Source of the DNA: Phymatolithon calcareum
Lineage: Eukaryota; Rhodophyta; Florideophyceae; Hapalidiales
Direction of reading: 5' to 3'
Length of the DNA stretch: 64,000 bases
Assembly (NCBI GenBank): GCA_977006965.1
Contig: OZ345353.1
Span: 682,001 to 746,000 of the forward strand
Part shown: piece after piece, positions 42,250 to 54,351 of the stretch
How positions within the stretch are numbered: position 1 is the first letter of the stretch
How the letters are laid out: the number at the start of each line of letters is the position of its first letter
Position numbers and translations under genes: made by a program
Notes under the pieces: generated by a model
Seen by the model: only the letters and a program-made list of their open reading frames with translations
What the model was told of the DNA's origin: nothing
Database searches by the model: none

Positions 42250-43690
42250 GATGATTATTGCTCGAGGCAAAGTGAATCCCAGAGGACAAGGCGCCTTGTA
42301 CCAGAGTATGGGGCCACAAGGCGGCACAGTACAACTGTACTATGGGCAGTTTCACCTTCTAAAGCGTTTTGCTTCTCGCCCTCTGTCGTGGTCCCCAGAT
42401 TAAGATGCAACATTATCTTACGTCTTCTTTAGTCTGAATTCTGTAACTCGCAACCTTTCTCCGATTTACAGTGGATGGATATATACTGAAAGAGGCCATT
42501 TTCAATCCAATAGCCTCCGCTGCCATACCAAAGAGATGAGCTTGGCGAAACAAAACAGAGACACAGTGGGTTTTTTGTGATCATTAATAGCATCGATAAA
42601 ATCCTGAACGAGTACCCTCCGGTACTGTACGGACGACATAGTGCCTTGTTCGCTTGGTTGCACGGTGAATGTGACGCACCGGAGGTACTTGCAGAACCTG
42701 GCTCTGGTCATCCCACTGTTTGAAAATGAAGGAGCGAGAATATACTTGTTCCTCATGGTAGACTTCCATAAATCTCTTTGCGTCCAACTCCTGAGGACGA
42801 GTATTCCGAGAAGCTTAGCCTGTGTTCTTCCTATTCGTTTCAGCCTAGCGTATGCCTAAGCAATAATTGCTCGCAGTTGCACTCGGCGAAACATCGCCAT
42901 GAAGGAATCCTACGGTGTGTGGAACCCGATGCCACCGTTCTCGGATATAACATCTCTGTTTATAGTGTGAACTTTCCAGAACTGACGGGGAATCCTTCTC
43001 CCAATTGGACATAGAACTTGGCGCTCGAACCATGGCACTCCATGAGCAAAAATACTCTGCTCACGGTCTGGCGCATTGACATCAAGCCTCTTACGATTAT
43101 TGGTCCCAAGAACCATGCAGGTTCTAGGCGAGGGAACTCGCAAGAGGGCGTTCAGAGCTCCTGTTGATTGTATATTAGATTTTTGTTGCCTTCTCTCGAG
43201 CGTGTGGTTGATACTGAACGCAAAACTCGGCGTTTGGAGAAGAAGATATTCGACCGCGAGTACTGTAAGCCGGCGTTCTGGGTACAATGTTTTTGCCTGC
43301 TGGAACTCGATACAAGCATTCGAGAGGAACAAGCGCCTTTGCCAGTCTTCCCTGCCTTGACTTTAACAATCTTGATAGTCTTAATCTTAGTCTTTTCGAT
43401 TGGTTTCAGACCAAGGACCCATTTCACTCGAAGTGACGTGTTCGAGCGACCCTTGATTTCATCAACGTGCACCTCTTGACCGTGCCGTTCACCTTTTTTG
43501 CACTGGAAAACGTTCTGTATAGTCGGCAGCACTTTGCAGGACTTGTCACTGATGTTGCTTTGATGTGTACGGCTGCACCGACCACTCGGCGCGGGTCTTT
43601 TTCTCGAGGCATAGCAAATGTGTTTTTTCTGACTGACCGGCAGATTTTCGTTCCTACCGGCGAACAACGAGGTTTTAAGGTCGTAAAAGG
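42250..43690 (-). pseudogene. piggyBac-type transposase relic 1
   Basis: Reading right to left in broken frames: an N-terminal block REKDPRRVVGAAVHIKATSV, a basic block EKTKIKTIKIVKVKAGKTGK, then GMTRARFCKYLRCVTF, FIDAINDHKKP, LWYGSGGYWIENGL and EGEKQNALEGETAH. The order and the SxxxWYGxGGxWIE box match the DDE_Tnp_1_7 (piggyBac) family. Multiple frameshifts and stops. Confidence 0.6.
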
Positions 43691-43759
43691 GCCAGAAGTA
43701 CCAGACCTGCCATGCCACGAGAAAAGGTCCGGCCCCTCGTGGTCGGTACATCCATACAC

Positions 43760-45060
43760 GCAAAGGAAGCATCGGTGACAGGTCTCGTAGAATGCTCCAG
43801 ACAATATGGAGCCTTTTCCAAGTAAAAAAGGGTGTGTGGTATCGTTCAGGAGGTACTGGAGGAAAACTGAATGGTCGCGCGAGCATATCACTTTGCGTAA
43901 AATGTGTCATAGTTTGGCGTTCGCCGAAGAAGACTAATTTTAAGACAGTCAACCTGTTCAACGTCAAGATAGGGGACACTGAAGATGGCATTGCAGAAGC
44001 TCACCAGCCTTGAACCGAGCCAACACCGGCAAAGCGCAGTACCACCCAGGACTGCTTACAGTACTCATCCTCGCCCATCTTCATCGCGAAGCGCCAGTTT
44101 ATCATTCACAGTCACAATCAGAAGCTCATCAAATAGACAAAAAAGGATCCATAAAACCTTTACTATCTCTAAACGCCCTTTTCCGGGCACTCTCTCCTAC
44201 ATCTTGAAGGGCTCTTGGGACCAACCATCACAAAACGAACCTGATGTTGTCGTGCCTGACCGCGAGCCGAATACTGTCGCTTTTGGGGAACCATGGTACG
44301 AGCGCCAAGCTTCAGGACCAAATCGGGTCTAAGTTTCCTCTCAGTTCTGAAGACTTTGCGCTCTTACCAGAGACATCTTATCAGAAAATGATGGTATTGG
44401 TATTCATACAGAGTAAGATTGCGTCTCACCTGTGGTATAGTGGTAAAACTGCCTCCGCGCACCTGTGCGCATGTTTCGGTATGATACAGGAAGGAATGTG
44501 AGGTCGCCGGTTCGAGTCCTGTCCCAAACAAGAATTGAATTACGTTCCGCGAAGGGCACACGGATTTCGCCGTGTAGTGGTGTGCCGCAGTACTCGCGGG
44601 AAGCAGTTACGCGAGTACCCAGAATGGATCCAGCTCATGAACATCTTAGAGGCCCCCTAGATGTGAGCTACCTTAGCGTAGCTCGAATATCATGCAATAA
44701 ACAAACAAACAAAGATTGCGTCATGAAGATTTTTCGGCAAGTTCACATGGGAAATTTTTCTGCTCTGGCGTTCGCTAAGCTGAGAATAATTGGACAACAA
44801 GAGACTACATTGACAGAGATGATTGAGTTTTTCGGAATAATTATCCTCATGACAAGAGTTGAGCTCAGCGCCGAGAGAAATTTTGGAGTGCAACAAGGAC
44901 AATTAAGTATCTCAACTCTCCTTCTTCTTCAAAGACTGGTATGCCGCTCGCCGAACACTTCCAGTGAATATCATTCACTGCTCAACCAAGTGGAACATGT
45001 AGTCTGCGCAGCACCGCTGGTCGCTCGGTCAAGATTCTGTCGATGCCATATCTGACCCCA
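43760..45060 (+). pseudogene. piggyBac-type transposase relic 2, split by a SINE
   Basis: Opposite orientation to relic 1 and almost touching it. Broken frames give the basic N-terminal block (43780-44340, e.g. SQSQSEAHQ and LNALFRALSPTS shared with relic 3). After the SINE come FAKLRIIGQQETTLTEMIEF then FGIIILMTRVELSAERNFG. The EFFGIIILM box is the start of the piggyBac core. Confidence 0.5.
44426..44711 (+). mobile_element. tRNA-derived SINE, full length
   Basis: Internal RNA polymerase III promoter: A box TGGTATAGTGGT at 44433 and B box GGTTCGAGTCC at 44509. An unrelated body of about 180 bp and a tail AATAAACAAACAAACAAA follow. An 11-bp target duplication AAGATTGCGTC flanks it (44415-44425 and 44712-44722). 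The head does not fold as a working tRNA because the acceptor strands do not pair. It would be mobilised by LINE enzymes in trans. Confidence 0.85.
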
Positions 45061-45709
45061 GAAAGCGCACTGTGCCTCCGTCGGACCTGAGATGCTTCCG
45101 TGAGTCCATATCCCGTTGGTATGGGAACGGAGGTCACTAACCGGAGAACGGTTGAGAGATACAGCACTCGGCGAGTGGAAGAAGTGCGATAATCCTTCAT
45201 CTTCAACAAGTGCGACAATAGTTCATAGGAGTCATCAACTCTTCTGGCAATTTGCGTGATTCTTAGATGACTTTTATTCTCAGGTGCCCGTGCAGAGGGT
45301 CAGCAGCATATGAAGCAGCGAAGGTATTGTCAAGTGATGTCCGAGCAACTCATCGGTAACACATTTGCCACGCGCATTACTCGTCGACGTTTCGTCGCTA
45401 AAGAACGTATATTTGCATTCGCGAGCGGTGTTAGAACCCTCTTAACTCCCGAGAAAAAGAAAAGGAGGACTCAGGATATCATAGTGACTACTTGTGCTGT
45501 TCAAAACAACTGCTAGTTGGGAAATTCAACACGAAGACCCTCTTGTGCTCATATTCCAATAGGCGTGAAAATGCCACACTATATATTTGTGGCGCTTCTA
45601 CTGGCAGGAACTGTTTCGCTAAGCACGTTGAAGACTTCCTTGAGCTTCACGCTTTCAACGAGCTTGATAGTGCCTAGCTTTCGTTTCCAAAACTTAAAAT
45701 CATTTTCAG

Positions 45710-47067
45710 TCCTCAATTGAGGAAAAAATCCCGGCACATAGACACTAGTGTCTAGTTTACTGAAAATTTCCCTCAATTGAGGGGCACTTTTCTCTCAATT
45801 GGGGAACGAGAATTTTTCAATTTTTGCGCATGAAAGCTACTCAATATCGAGCACATCAAAAGCGCCAAGCTCATGGATGTCTTCAACAAGTCGGGATATA
45901 CTTGTTCGGCCTGGAAGTCTTGCAAAAATCGCTCTTAGCGCCAAACTCAAATCTTGTCATGAGGACGAGTATTCCGAAAAACTTAACCAGTTCTGTCACT
46001 GTAGTCTCTTTCCCCCCGATTCGTTTCAGCTTCGCGGACGTCTATGCAGCAATTTTTCGAAGGTGAACTTGTGGAAACCTGGTCAAAAAGCAATCACAGG
46101 GCGTGTGAAGCCCAATCTCACCATTTTCCGATATGAAATCTCCATTTGGAGTGCGAACTGTCCAGAAATGACTCGGAATTCGTCCCCCAATCTGTTATAT
46201 ATCTTTTCACTCGTACTGTGGACCCCATGAGCAATTACTTTGGGGTTTGCGGTCGGGTGTGATTACATCAATTTCCTCGTGCGACGCCTGGTCCCAAAAG
46301 CCATGCAAGGCGTAGGCGATAGAGCCTGGAATAGGGCATTCTTAGCTTCTGACGGTTGGATCGAAGTTTTTGTTCCCCTTTGGGGAGCTTCTGTTTGCGA
46401 CTGCCGAGAATAAACTGGCGTTTGGCGAAGAAGACTGGCGACCACGAGTACTGTAAGCCGGATTATGTGGCGCAAAGTTTTGCGGGCTGCGACTCGATAC
46501 AAGCAGTTGAGAGGACGGAGCACCTTCGCTAGCCTTTCCTGCCTTGACGTTAACAATCCTGTGTGTCTTAATCTTAGTCTTCTCGGTCGGTTTGTGAACC
46601 AGGATCCATTTCACGCGAAGCGACGCGCTTGCGGGACCATTGATTTCATTCAAGAGTACCTCCAGAACCGTACTGTTCACCTTTTTTGACTTGGAAAAGG
46701 CTCCATAAAGCCTGTAACACTCTGTGAAACTGGTCACCGATGTTGCCTTAGTGTGTACAGATGCGCCTACCACTCGGCGCGGGTCTTTTTCTCGTGACAT
46801 GGCACGTCCGCTTCTTCTAACTGAAAATTGTAATTTCGTTCCTACCGCCGAACGACGCCCATTTAAGGCCGTAGTTTGGGTACTCCTCAGGCAGAACACA
46901 AGCCCGCCTTCCCAAAGTTGGCGCGAACTTTCTGTTTCGCATTCTTTCTACATACTTTTTTGAGCTTTCAAAAAGCCCCTCAATTGAGGGATTTATCCTC
47001 AATTGAGGTGGTTAGTAAACTAGACACTACAGTAGTGTCTATAGTATGGGTGGTCCTCAATTGAGGA
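45710..47067 (-). mobile_element. piggyBac-related element 3 with palindromic inverted ends
   Basis: Both ends carry about 80-95 bp of inverted sequence built from the palindrome CCTCAATTGAGG (45711, 45772, 46978, 46997, 47055) and an AGACACTA/TAGTGTCT pair. The outermost unit TCCTCAATTGAGG occurs at both edges, with CAG outside each. Inside on the - strand are N-terminal blocks REKDPRRVVGASVHTKATSV and EKTKIKTHRIVNVKAGKASE and then FFGILVLMTRFEFGAKSDF. No catalytic core remains. A deletion derivative. Confidence 0.6.
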
Positions 47068-49862
47068 CAGCAGTTTCATATTTCTAGTGTCTTTGTAGGT
47101 ACCGCACGGTTGCCGTATAATAGACACTAGAGCCAGCTTGGACAAATTTCCGATTTCTGAAGCGCAGGGTGGTACTCCACACTTCGCTCCAATGTGACAA
47201 GGCAGCCCTCGAATCGCTCTTGAATAATATTACAGATCTAAACATACGAGCAGCTCTAGTTTTCTCTATGGTAATGGTTGCTTTGGCTATCAAAAACTCG
47301 CCTAGCTCAGATTGGGGGAATACAGAAAAGAACTCCTGCATTTTTGCTCCACTGGTGATCAGAACAACGTTAATGCAGCAAAATTCTGTCAACGCGAATG
47401 ATGGAGAATGGCTCCCACTGTAGTCAGTTCTCGAGAGGGACCTATTGGCCTTTGCGCGAATTTTGCACGTCATTCACCTGAGGCCCATTGACAGCAGGAG
47501 ATTTATAGAATATCCTTATACCATCAGGGCCGTCCGGAAATCTAGTTTGAAAATAATAGCAATTATCATGATCTAACATCAGGAGAGCTTGCGGGGGATA
47601 TCGCGTCCATGGAGATTATCTTCCTAAGTATACAAGAATAGAATTGCATCAACAATAATTGTTAATTATTGTACCTAATAAGACATCTGCATTTTCGAGT
47701 TCTAGCTTAGCTTTAGGTCCTCCTCTTTCTTCATTACCATTAATGGTCTTCTTAGTCGTTTTGCCATCAGGTCCTGACGTTGAATGCTCTATGTCCAATT
47801 TTACACGAGTATTTGTGTAACCTCATGATAAAATTACTTCAAAATGTTCTTCGAGCAACTATCGAGACTTTCGTGCACAGAATTTTCGTCTCCAGTCTCT
47901 GCTAACAAAATTTTAAGACCCTTGGCCGTGAAATACCAGGTCCTTCTTTGGAAGATTCCAAATCAGCTCGTTTAACGCGATGAAGACTAAAATGAGCTCA
48001 TAAACGCAGTTCACAGTAGTTGATCTAGAAGTGAAAACAGAATTGTTCAGACGTTCTTCGTTCAAGAATTATGGCGATTTTGCAGTGTTTTGTGATCACC
48101 CCGTCCCTCGAAAGTACTTCAAATGCATTCCTTAGTCAAATCTGTCCACGCGGCGTCGAGAGATTGGTAATTAGCCTCTAGCAAACTCATCCAATTCGTC
48201 CAACTTTTCACTGAGCAGAATTTTCGCACCATTTCAATAGAGAGCAGCTGCAAGCAAACGCTGTTTTATCAATGAGGTTTTACGGTCACATAAGAAAGCC
48301 AATGCCATCAATTTCGAGTTACAGTTGTCATTTTCGGCTCCCCGCCGTAATCTAAACAATGCATACTTCACATAGAAGGTATCTGTTTCATCTACTAATG
48401 TGGAGCCGATGATTTTCTTCACTACGCCGTAAACCAGTTTTGCACTTGCCGTAGACGGCGTTCATCACTTTGTACATTCTTGATACCGCCGGTGGGGATC
48501 CACTCGAGCAGGGTTTTATCCATATGCACTACATCAAAAGGGCTCTCGATGAAGTGCTTGTTCGTTTCGGTTTAAGCAGAAACACAATGTCTGCTCCACC
48601 AGTTTTTTATATGGGGGGATTTATATGTTTTTATTCGTGAAGCCCTCAACGCCGGCACACTCCAACCCCAAAGCAGCTTCTCATTGCGCTGTAACCCTTG
48701 CGGGGAAGACTACAACGTATCGCCTCCATCATCACACCATAATCTCCACCTTCATCTTGATTTCTATCATCAATTTGTCCATTGCTTGTTTCATTTCTTT
48801 CTCCGTTCTGTCATCCATCTGTGGTTGCATTATTCAAAGGATTCACAAAGCGGGGAAGATTGGCATTGCCCTGCCTAAGGATGAAACTAATATTCCGAGA
48901 CAATCCAGTTTTTATATATCGTAAATTTTCTTTCTTTCTTTTACTGCGGGATTTCTCGAAGCTGATAGAACAACTCCGCATCTTTACGGCTCTAGTAGAC
49001 CTTAACAGATACGAGTGGTACTTGATATCACAACAGCTGTCCAAGCTGCACAAGGTGCAGACCATGGTCCAGCTTAACATCCATATCGCTACGCAGCCAA
49101 TCTTCATTCGCCGTCCTTCAAATGGATGCCCGGGTTGGAAACCATTTAGGACGTTCACGGTAGCTAATCATCTCTCTGCCTTCTTTCATTCCTTCTGTCT
49201 TCTCTGTCGTAACTTTTGAACGGGGCTCCGTTGAAATTTTCAAAAATAGTCCCAAATAGCTGGTTGCTAGTTCTCTACTGCATCTAAACTGCATCTAAAC
49301 GATTTCACGGCTCGAGCTCTTTTTGGTCAAATAGCAACCGTTCTTATCAAATTATGGCCCGGTATTTCAAGGCCGAGGGTCTTAAAACAGGACATGATAC
49401 GTCTTTGCTGGGATCTCTGCCCATATAATCTTACATTGATGACCGTCTCGTTGGGCCACAGGCTCTGGTCGTCTTCAGACATCTAGCACTCCTGCAATGG
49501 CGAAAATAATTTGTGGTCAAGAGCGCCGCCTCCTTGTTTACTCGGGTCCTTTTGCATGTTCGTGACGTCTCTACGGAATGGAATTGAAGCCCGCATGAGT
49601 ACGAAGGACCTTTACGATACGGAGAACAGGGCACTGTTGCGGTGCATGGAATCAACGGATCTTTTTCATTGGACATAAATTCATTTCCTCAAAGTATCCT
49701 GTTTAATGAAATTTGCCAATCTGCACTTGCACACGCCAATAAAAGTGTGAAGCCTATAAAAGAACACAAATGTATGACCTTTGGGCTTCCAGCGAGTCAT
49801 CACCAAAGCAAAAGCCCTGAAGTGCGGATCTACTCACTTTTGTTCTCATCTCAAGCTGCCCG
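47068..49862. other. intergenic, one inverted-repeat pair
   Basis: 47911-47940 and 49359-49387 are inverted copies of TTTTAAGACCCTYGGCC... with about 26 of 29 matches, perhaps the ends of an old 1.5-kb element. No transposase frame inside. Remaining frames are short. Confidence 0.35.
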
Positions 49863-50477
49863 ATGGCTCTGACCGCAGCAGAGCTTGAGGCTCTAAGACA
49901 AATTTGTGAATTGCATCGCGTCTTGTCCGAACACGAAGGATTTGTTCTTCTCGCCAACACCTACCTTGATTTCATTTTTCCTGGCAAACACTATGTAGCA
50001 GTTGCAACGAAGACAGAGTGTGAAGTAGAAGGTGATGGCGGCACCGAATATATCGAAGATGATGAGACCGAGACCAAGGATGATGACAGCAATGCAAGCG
50101 AAGATGAAGATAATTCCTCAAGCGAAGGAGAAGACTGCACTTGCAGCGAAGAGGATGGGGATGATAAGACAATTAAGGCAATCGTTCCAGTTCATAGGGT
50201 CTATCAGATCATCAATTTCGTTGTTTGTCAGGAGTTCGATAAGTATGTCATCGCCCTCGCGGTCATGCTCGGCTATGAACCCGATGACGCAGCGAACGAT
50301 AACAGGGTACTGAGACTTGTGCTTGGATGCATGAACGATTTCCAACATTACTTCGAAGACTACGATCTGGCGGAAATTAGGACCGAGGACATCAGTCTCA
50401 TTTTTAAGAAAATTAGTTATATTGAAGAGCTATGTCAGGTTAGTGCTATACCTACAGCAGAAACTGCTTATGAGTAG
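49863..50477 (+). CDS. hypothetical acidic protein
   Basis: 204 residues from ATG 49863 (MALTAAELEALRQICELHRV). Residues 1-45 are helical and hydrophobic-patterned. Residues 55-100 are a run of Asp, Glu and Ser with two Cys (EGEDCTCSEEDGDD). Residues 105-204 are helical again (VYQIINFVVCQEFDKYVIAL). No membrane or targeting segment, no family recognised. It stands alone between transposon relics, so it may belong to an element or be a young gene. Protein-like composition throughout supports translation. Confidence 0.5.
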   Translation: MALTAAELEALRQICELHRVLSEHEGFVLLANTYLDFIFPGKHYVAVATKTECEVEGDGGTEYIEDDETETKDDDSNASEDEDNSSSEGEDCTCSEEDGDDKTIKAIVPVHRVYQIINFVVCQEFDKYVIALAVMLGYEPDDAANDNRVLRLVLGCMNDFQHYFEDYDLAEIRTEDISLIFKKISYIEELCQVSAIPTAETAYE

Positions 50478-51074
50478 TTGGTATCTTCTGGTAAGAAAGA
50501 AATTATCGAAGAGAATAGTGACTGGTATGCATCAGAAGCCCATGATATGGACAAGATGATGGCTCTATCTTTAGGAAGGATTCAAGATAAATCATCTGTA
50601 AATTTTCTGTGGTTTCTGGGATGTTGTTAAGCTTACGGGCCTTTGTTTCCTGCGCTGCAACAGCAAATAGCGGTAGAAAGACAATATGGAATCCTTCAGT
50701 GCTCTTGGTTCCGACGCATTTGCAAATGGGGAAACTAGTCAATGGAGGGGGAGACGTTGCGCAGATCTGTGTCTTCGAAATTCAAGCTGATAATATCGTT
50801 GAGATACTCCCAGATGCGCATCTAAGCCAAATGAAAATCGTCAATCATTACAAGTCACGTGACATCGTGACATGCAACTAGCGAATCTGTCCATTGATGG
50901 AGAGCATAAGTACATTCCGGCACAAAAGGTGCGCTGGATCGTCCATCATGGTTTTAAAGGCGGCTTCTCCAACATACTGTCCGAAATGAACTGCGTTCTA
51001 GGGCTTACCTAAGGGCTTTGGTCTGCTGATCATCACTTGCTAGAGCACACTGCCTCCCCTTCACGCGGGACTGC
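50478..51074. other. intergenic, no gene seen
   Basis: 3' flank of the acidic gene. Fragments such as DWYASEAHDMDKMMALSLGR (50520-50580, +) follow the stop and could be read-through or an exon of the same gene, but stops intervene. Confidence 0.3.
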
Positions 51075-51085
51075 AAAAACGTGAC

Positions 51086-51554
51086 TTTTTTTTTTGAATT
51101 TGGAATTTATTAAACGCCCTCAGTAACACTCATGAGACTGCAAGGGAGATGCGTTTCAGCAGCAACGTTGTAGCTTCGATCATATATTCAAATATTTGTA
51201 ACCCGGGCGTAGCCCTAGCTGCAAAAACCCTCTCCCGTAAAAGGGCGGAGGGAAAAGCTTGGGGTCCACTGATCAGATTTCCTCAATTGACGCCTTGTCT
51301 ATTCCATGTCGTCGTAAAAGACGATAGTGAAGAAGAGTAGCTTGTCTAGAGCTTTTCCAGTGATATCAATCTCCTCTTTGGTCAGTTGATATCTTCCGAG
51401 GTATTCTTCTAGGTTGCTCATGAGGATTGGTACAGTATCACCGAACTTGTCTGTGAGACGTGATGTGCTCATTGAGGGGAACCGACCGAATTCCCACTTT
51501 ATCGCTAATTGGCGGTGTCGTGTTTTCGGGAGTCTGATAATCGCCGGGGTGGAG
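51086..51554 (-). mobile_element. 5'-truncated LINE copy A
   Basis: 469 bp ending in a poly(A) tail (T10 on + strand, 51086-51095), with an 11-bp target duplication AAAAACGTGAC at 51075-51085 and 51555-51565. It encodes the same C-terminal domain as copies B and D (LPKTRHRQLAIKWEFGRFPS). Confidence 0.85.
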
Positions 51555-51565
51555 TAAAAACGTGA

Positions 51566-53219
51566 CTGCAAATTTTGCCCTCGACTGGGAGCTCTTTCTC
51601 TTACGTCGGTTGTGGGGGAAATTTATTGAAGCTTCCAGCATGTCTCTTGTTGAGGAATGTTCAATTCCTCTGTACATTGTCCTTTGGCTTTAATGTTTTT
51701 TCATGACAAAAGAGGCCTTAGTTCCGATTCACACTTTTAGAGCTATTACTTTCTTCCTGACCTTCAACTGAGATTCATTTGTTCAGTGTTTCCACTCTTT
51801 ACTTGCAGACCTTTCATGCATCACGAATCTATAGCTGGCTCTTCAGGAGAAAATAAATGTGGCCCCATCAGAAATACTCGAATTGCAGTCAGTCTAAACA
51901 AGATAGATACTGTTCGTTTTCCATACACTCTACAGTCTGCAGAGGGCTTGTTCTACAAAAGTGGTTTCAGATTACATGCGGCCCACCGCAGGGATCGAAT
52001 GCGAGCTCTGTGCGAACTGTAACCACCACGGATGAGGAGACGTCATCAAGTGGACAGGTTGGCATTAGGCCTTGTAAGACGTTTGAAAGCAAAGAGTACT
52101 CCGCAAGAGATGAGTCATCTCTTCCGGTGTACTCTTTCGTTTCTTTAAATCTTCGTCCTCATCTCAGATAAAGACATAAGGGAAGCAATGAAGGATATTG
52201 AATATCTTAAGCAATATGAAGACTTGTGACAAGCCGTTCAGAAAGGGGAGGAGGGATCTGTCACGAAGAACAGGAGGAGAGAAGAAATAATTAATATATG
52301 GGAAAGAAAGAAGTAGGCAGATCAGTGAAGATTCTTATTGCAGAAAGGGCACCAGGGATCCTTTATATAAGAGAAAGAGCGGCACGATTAAGCTGCCTAA
52401 CGTAACCGAGCACGCCTTCGACGAAAGTCTTCTTCGGGATTACCGCTGTGATCGAACTACCTGCGCTACAATTTAAACTAGCGCCATGGAATATGAGCAC
52501 TGAAATTTAGTTTGAATGCAAGAAGCTCACAAGAGCGCTAGTTGGCAGAACATACGAATTAAGGGCGTTTTGAGTAGCCAGAGGATTCTAGTTTAGAGAA
52601 TACAAAAGCTGCCTTGTTACTCCAAGGTGAGGCTTTGGGATCTTTCAAATTCAATCATGAACTATCCAATCGTCTTGTTCAATGGCAACAGCTCACCAAA
52701 CGCTTGTTCGATTTTCAAAATGTTTTCGTCTTCCAGTTCATATTCTACTAGGCAATTGTCCAGTGTCTCCATATGCTACCACGCACTTAGTTGTGGGTGG
52801 GCGGTGTGCACTTCGATTTTCTAATCCTAGCGTTTTCTAAAGCCTCCAGGTTTCCCTGAGTGTTGGTGTTCCTCCTCCTCCCTCGAGGCTTCCATTCTAT
52901 GAAAGAGAGGCGATGTCGCTGCCTTGAGCCCACAGCTCACACAGCCCTCCAAAGGCCACAGAGTCTTATTTCTGTTGTCCATTACCACCATGAGAATTGT
53001 ATTCCGGTGCCCACGGCGCTGTTAAATTCGCCGTGGCTCGGAGAATTGAACAATCGACGTGACGAACACGAACCTCTTGTTAGCCCCCAGCTCGCGAAAG
53101 GTGTGACAGTCTTCCGATGTTAGTATCTCACGACTTCGTGGATTTCCTGTCTGTGCCCACAGCACTGTAGAATTCACCGTTTTTCCGTGCGCTGAACGAT
53201 TGGCAGAAGAAAACACGAG
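51566..53219. other. intergenic, possible LTR fragment and hairpin
   Basis: An imperfect 47-bp hairpin lies at 52095-52141 (AAAGAGTAC...GTACTCTTT). A TATA-like TTTATATAAGAG at 52366, followed by GAACTACCTGCGCTACA, resembles an LTR end, but no partner or target duplication is found. A diverged duplication (GTGCCCACRGCRCTGT) occurs at 53007 and 53153. No gene. Confidence 0.3.
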
Positions 53220-53640
53220 AATCTATCAAATGAAGATTTTTAGATCGCACGAGTTACGCTTCCTCATAGTGTGGCTGGACCACGAGGCGTCAACGAAGGC
53301 CAGCGGACAAAATGGAACCCACACCAGAACATTGTTCGAATGTGAATACGGAAACCTTTTGTCACATTCGCTTGCTTTGACGCACAATGGCCCTCTTCTC
53401 AGTCTCCTTCCCGCATCATGCAAGGCCTGTTCAGTGGGAACAAGGAGACCGTTGAGCATCTGCTCCTACGCTGTAGTGGACAGACTGTATCAAGACGCCA
53501 GTGCTACAGTTCCTGCGGACTGGTTTATCTAAAGAAGAAGTGCAAACTTTTCTTAAAACTTATCAATTTGCAAACGCTTGCGGCAACATTTCGATCACTC
53601 AACGCTGTCGCAACCCAAAAGCTCCATTTGCCTTCTTGAG
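53220..53640 (+). pseudogene. LINE reverse-transcriptase C-terminal relic
   Basis: Frames around 53400-53480 give ASCKACSVG, and one frame over, NKETVEHLLLRCSGQ. Together they form the C-x2-C ... H-x4-C zinc motif (zf-RVT) found at the C-terminus of many LINE proteins. Frameshifted and opposite in orientation to the neighbouring LINE copies. Confidence 0.4.
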
Positions 53641-53731
53641 ACGTTCTAATATTTTCATATTTGAAGCGCCCTCGGGAGGTACTGATATTTGAAGAGAACT
53701 AGCCTTCAGAACGTGTTCTGGCGGGGTAGAC

Positions 53732-54351
53732 TTTTTTTGCAATTTTTTTAAAGCCCCGCAGTCATACGAATATACGGGCATGGCTTCCTCAGGTGCTGCC
53801 CTCGCAAGGGCGGCTCTACTCTTATGTCTGGCATTCTATCTGAGACCCTAACATGTGTTCGGTTGTTTTGATTGCTCTTCGTAGCAGTTTCGAGGCGTCG
53901 CTTCTTCTTTCAGTACAGGTCTTCTTCATGCTGCATACTCTCGATGATGCTTTTGCTGAAGAGCAAAAGATCATCTAATGCCTTCTCAGTTGCCGCTCTG
54001 TCGTCTTCCTTGAGTTCATAGGCTGACAAGTTGCGATCCAGGGTCTCCATATGCTGTCTGACTTTGTTTCCGAATCTAGCTGCCATCAGTGTGGTAGACA
54101 CTTGGGGAAATATTCCAAAGGCGTACTGAACCGCCAGTTGCCTGTGTTTCAGTTGTGCAAATTTGAGTATTGCAGGGAGTTCTCTTGTCTTGTCGTGCGG
54201 AATTTTCCTCTTTCTCTTTGATTCAAGGCTCTCCCCTTCCTTTGTCAGGAATGCTGATCGGAGTTCTACTGCAGAGTGGTTCACTATTATGTGCTTCATC
54301 GCTTCATCAAACGGTTCTCTGGTTTCCATCGATGTGATGTCCTTACTTGTG
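53732..54351 (-). mobile_element. LINE copy B, 3' part
   Basis: Ends in T7 (+ strand, 53732-53738) after a 3' UTR like those of copies C and D. The 139-residue frame 54329-53910 (METREPFDEAMKHI) is the LINE C-terminal domain. Its upstream continuation is cut at 54351 by the poly(A) tail of copy C, which therefore inserted into it. Confidence 0.7.

Noticed and set aside
44426-44530. A tRNA gene
   Set aside because: A and B boxes are present, but the acceptor strands do not pair, and the unit has a SINE body, tail and target duplication.
52200-52480. LTR plus primer-binding site
   Set aside because: TATA-like box and GCGCTACA end look right, but there is no partner LTR, target duplication or clear tRNA match.
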